Source of the DNA: Alistipes sp.
GTDB lineage: Bacteria; Bacteroidota; Bacteroidia; Bacteroidales; Rikenellaceae
Direction: 5' to 3'
Length of the DNA: 5,471 bases
Assembly (NCBI GenBank): GCA_017629615.1
Contig: JAGBWT010000192.1
Span: forward strand, 1-5,471
The notes beneath the pieces were generated by a model. That model did no database searches, had not been told where the DNA came from, and saw nothing but the letters and a program-made list of their open reading frames with translations. This document shows positions 5,202-5,471 of this stretch, in pieces. Numbering within the stretch: position 1 is the stretch's first letter; every line of letters begins with the position of its first letter. A program made the position numbers and the translations under genes.

Positions 5202-5471
5202 ATGGCAGAATTGATTAAAACACCGGCGACCTACGACGAGGATTCGATAAAGACGCTCACTCCGCGTGAGCACGTTCGTCTGCGCCCCGGTATGTATATC
5301 GGCAAACTCGGCGATGGTACTGCCTCCGACGACGGTATCTATGTGTTGATTAAGGAGGTCACCGATAACTCGATTGACGAGTATATGAATGGTTTTGGTA
5401 GTCGCGTTGAGATTACCATCGAGGACAATGTAGTGTCGGTGCGCGACTACGGTCGTGGTATTCCGCTCGGA
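5202..5471 (+). CDS. parE: DNA topoisomerase IV subunit B (ParE/GyrB family), N-terminal part
   Basis: The first 90 codons are present and the gene runs off the window end. The sequence [20 protein letters not shown] is followed by the GHKL ATPase signatures. These are [14 protein letters not shown] (26-39), the ATP/Mg-binding helix [10 protein letters not shown] (51-60, with E52 and N56) and [10 protein letters not shown] (81-90, with D82). The [19 protein letters not shown] stretch fits the Bacteroidota ParE-type subunit better than GyrB, which usually reads as KGLHHLVYEVVDNSIDE, though gyrase B cannot be wholly excluded from this fragment. With ParC it would form topoisomerase IV, which decatenates daughter chromosomes. 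The start ATG lacks a Shine-Dalgarno site, and the gene is probably cotranscribed with plsC. Confidence 0.88.
   Translation, partial: MAELIKTPATYDEDSIKTLTPREHVRLRPGMYIGKLGDGTASDDGIYVLIKEVTDNSIDEYMNGFGSRVEITIEDNVVSVRDYGRGIPLG

Overview
The window looks like chromosomal DNA of a Bacteroidota member, most likely order Bacteroidales. The support is fourfold: Bacteroidota-type -7 promoter elements (TAnnTTTG), a near absence of Shine-Dalgarno sites, a SusC/RagA-like TonB-dependent receptor with an N-terminal carboxypeptidase-regulatory-like domain, and a ParE-like topoisomerase start typical of that phylum. An Alistipes/Rikenellaceae-like source is possible but is only an impression. Coding density is high, and every gap between genes is under 210 bases.

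Layout. At 1-390 (minus) lies the N-terminal part of an iron-sulfur-scaffold (NifU)-like Cys-rich protein, cut by the window edge. At 445-496 its promoter is packed against, and partly inside, the terminator hairpin of the upstream gene. From 4241 down to 520 (minus) runs a four-gene cassette. In transcription order it is a small PqqD-like protein (3978-4241), a secreted Cys/His-rich protein (3536-3970), a TonB-dependent outer-membrane receptor (1108-3468), and a secreted HMA-domain protein with a His/Cys tail (520-900). The 207-base gap before the last gene holds two different tandem arrays that both have a 9-base period. A divergent promoter region (4242-4420) separates the cassette from a plus-strand pair: a PlsC-type 1-acylglycerol-3-phosphate acyltransferase (4421-5152) and the start of a ParE/GyrB-type topoisomerase subunit (5202 to the window end).

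How the genes may work together. The cassette reads as a heavy-metal handling system of the cell envelope. The receptor would carry a metal or metal complex across the outer membrane using TonB energy. Its plug has a Cys-rich motif, and two exported metal-binding-type proteins flank it in the same transcription unit. Copper is the first guess from the HMA fold and the Cys/His ligands, but the metal cannot be read from sequence. The PqqD-like protein at the head of the unit is unexplained, since no radical-SAM or peptide-modifying partner is present here. The plsC-parE pair is ordinary housekeeping (phospholipid synthesis and chromosome decatenation).

The strongest candidates for something undescribed are the cassette itself, the paired 9-base arrays, and the inverted repeat at 4293-4309 where a repressor could sit on the cassette promoter.
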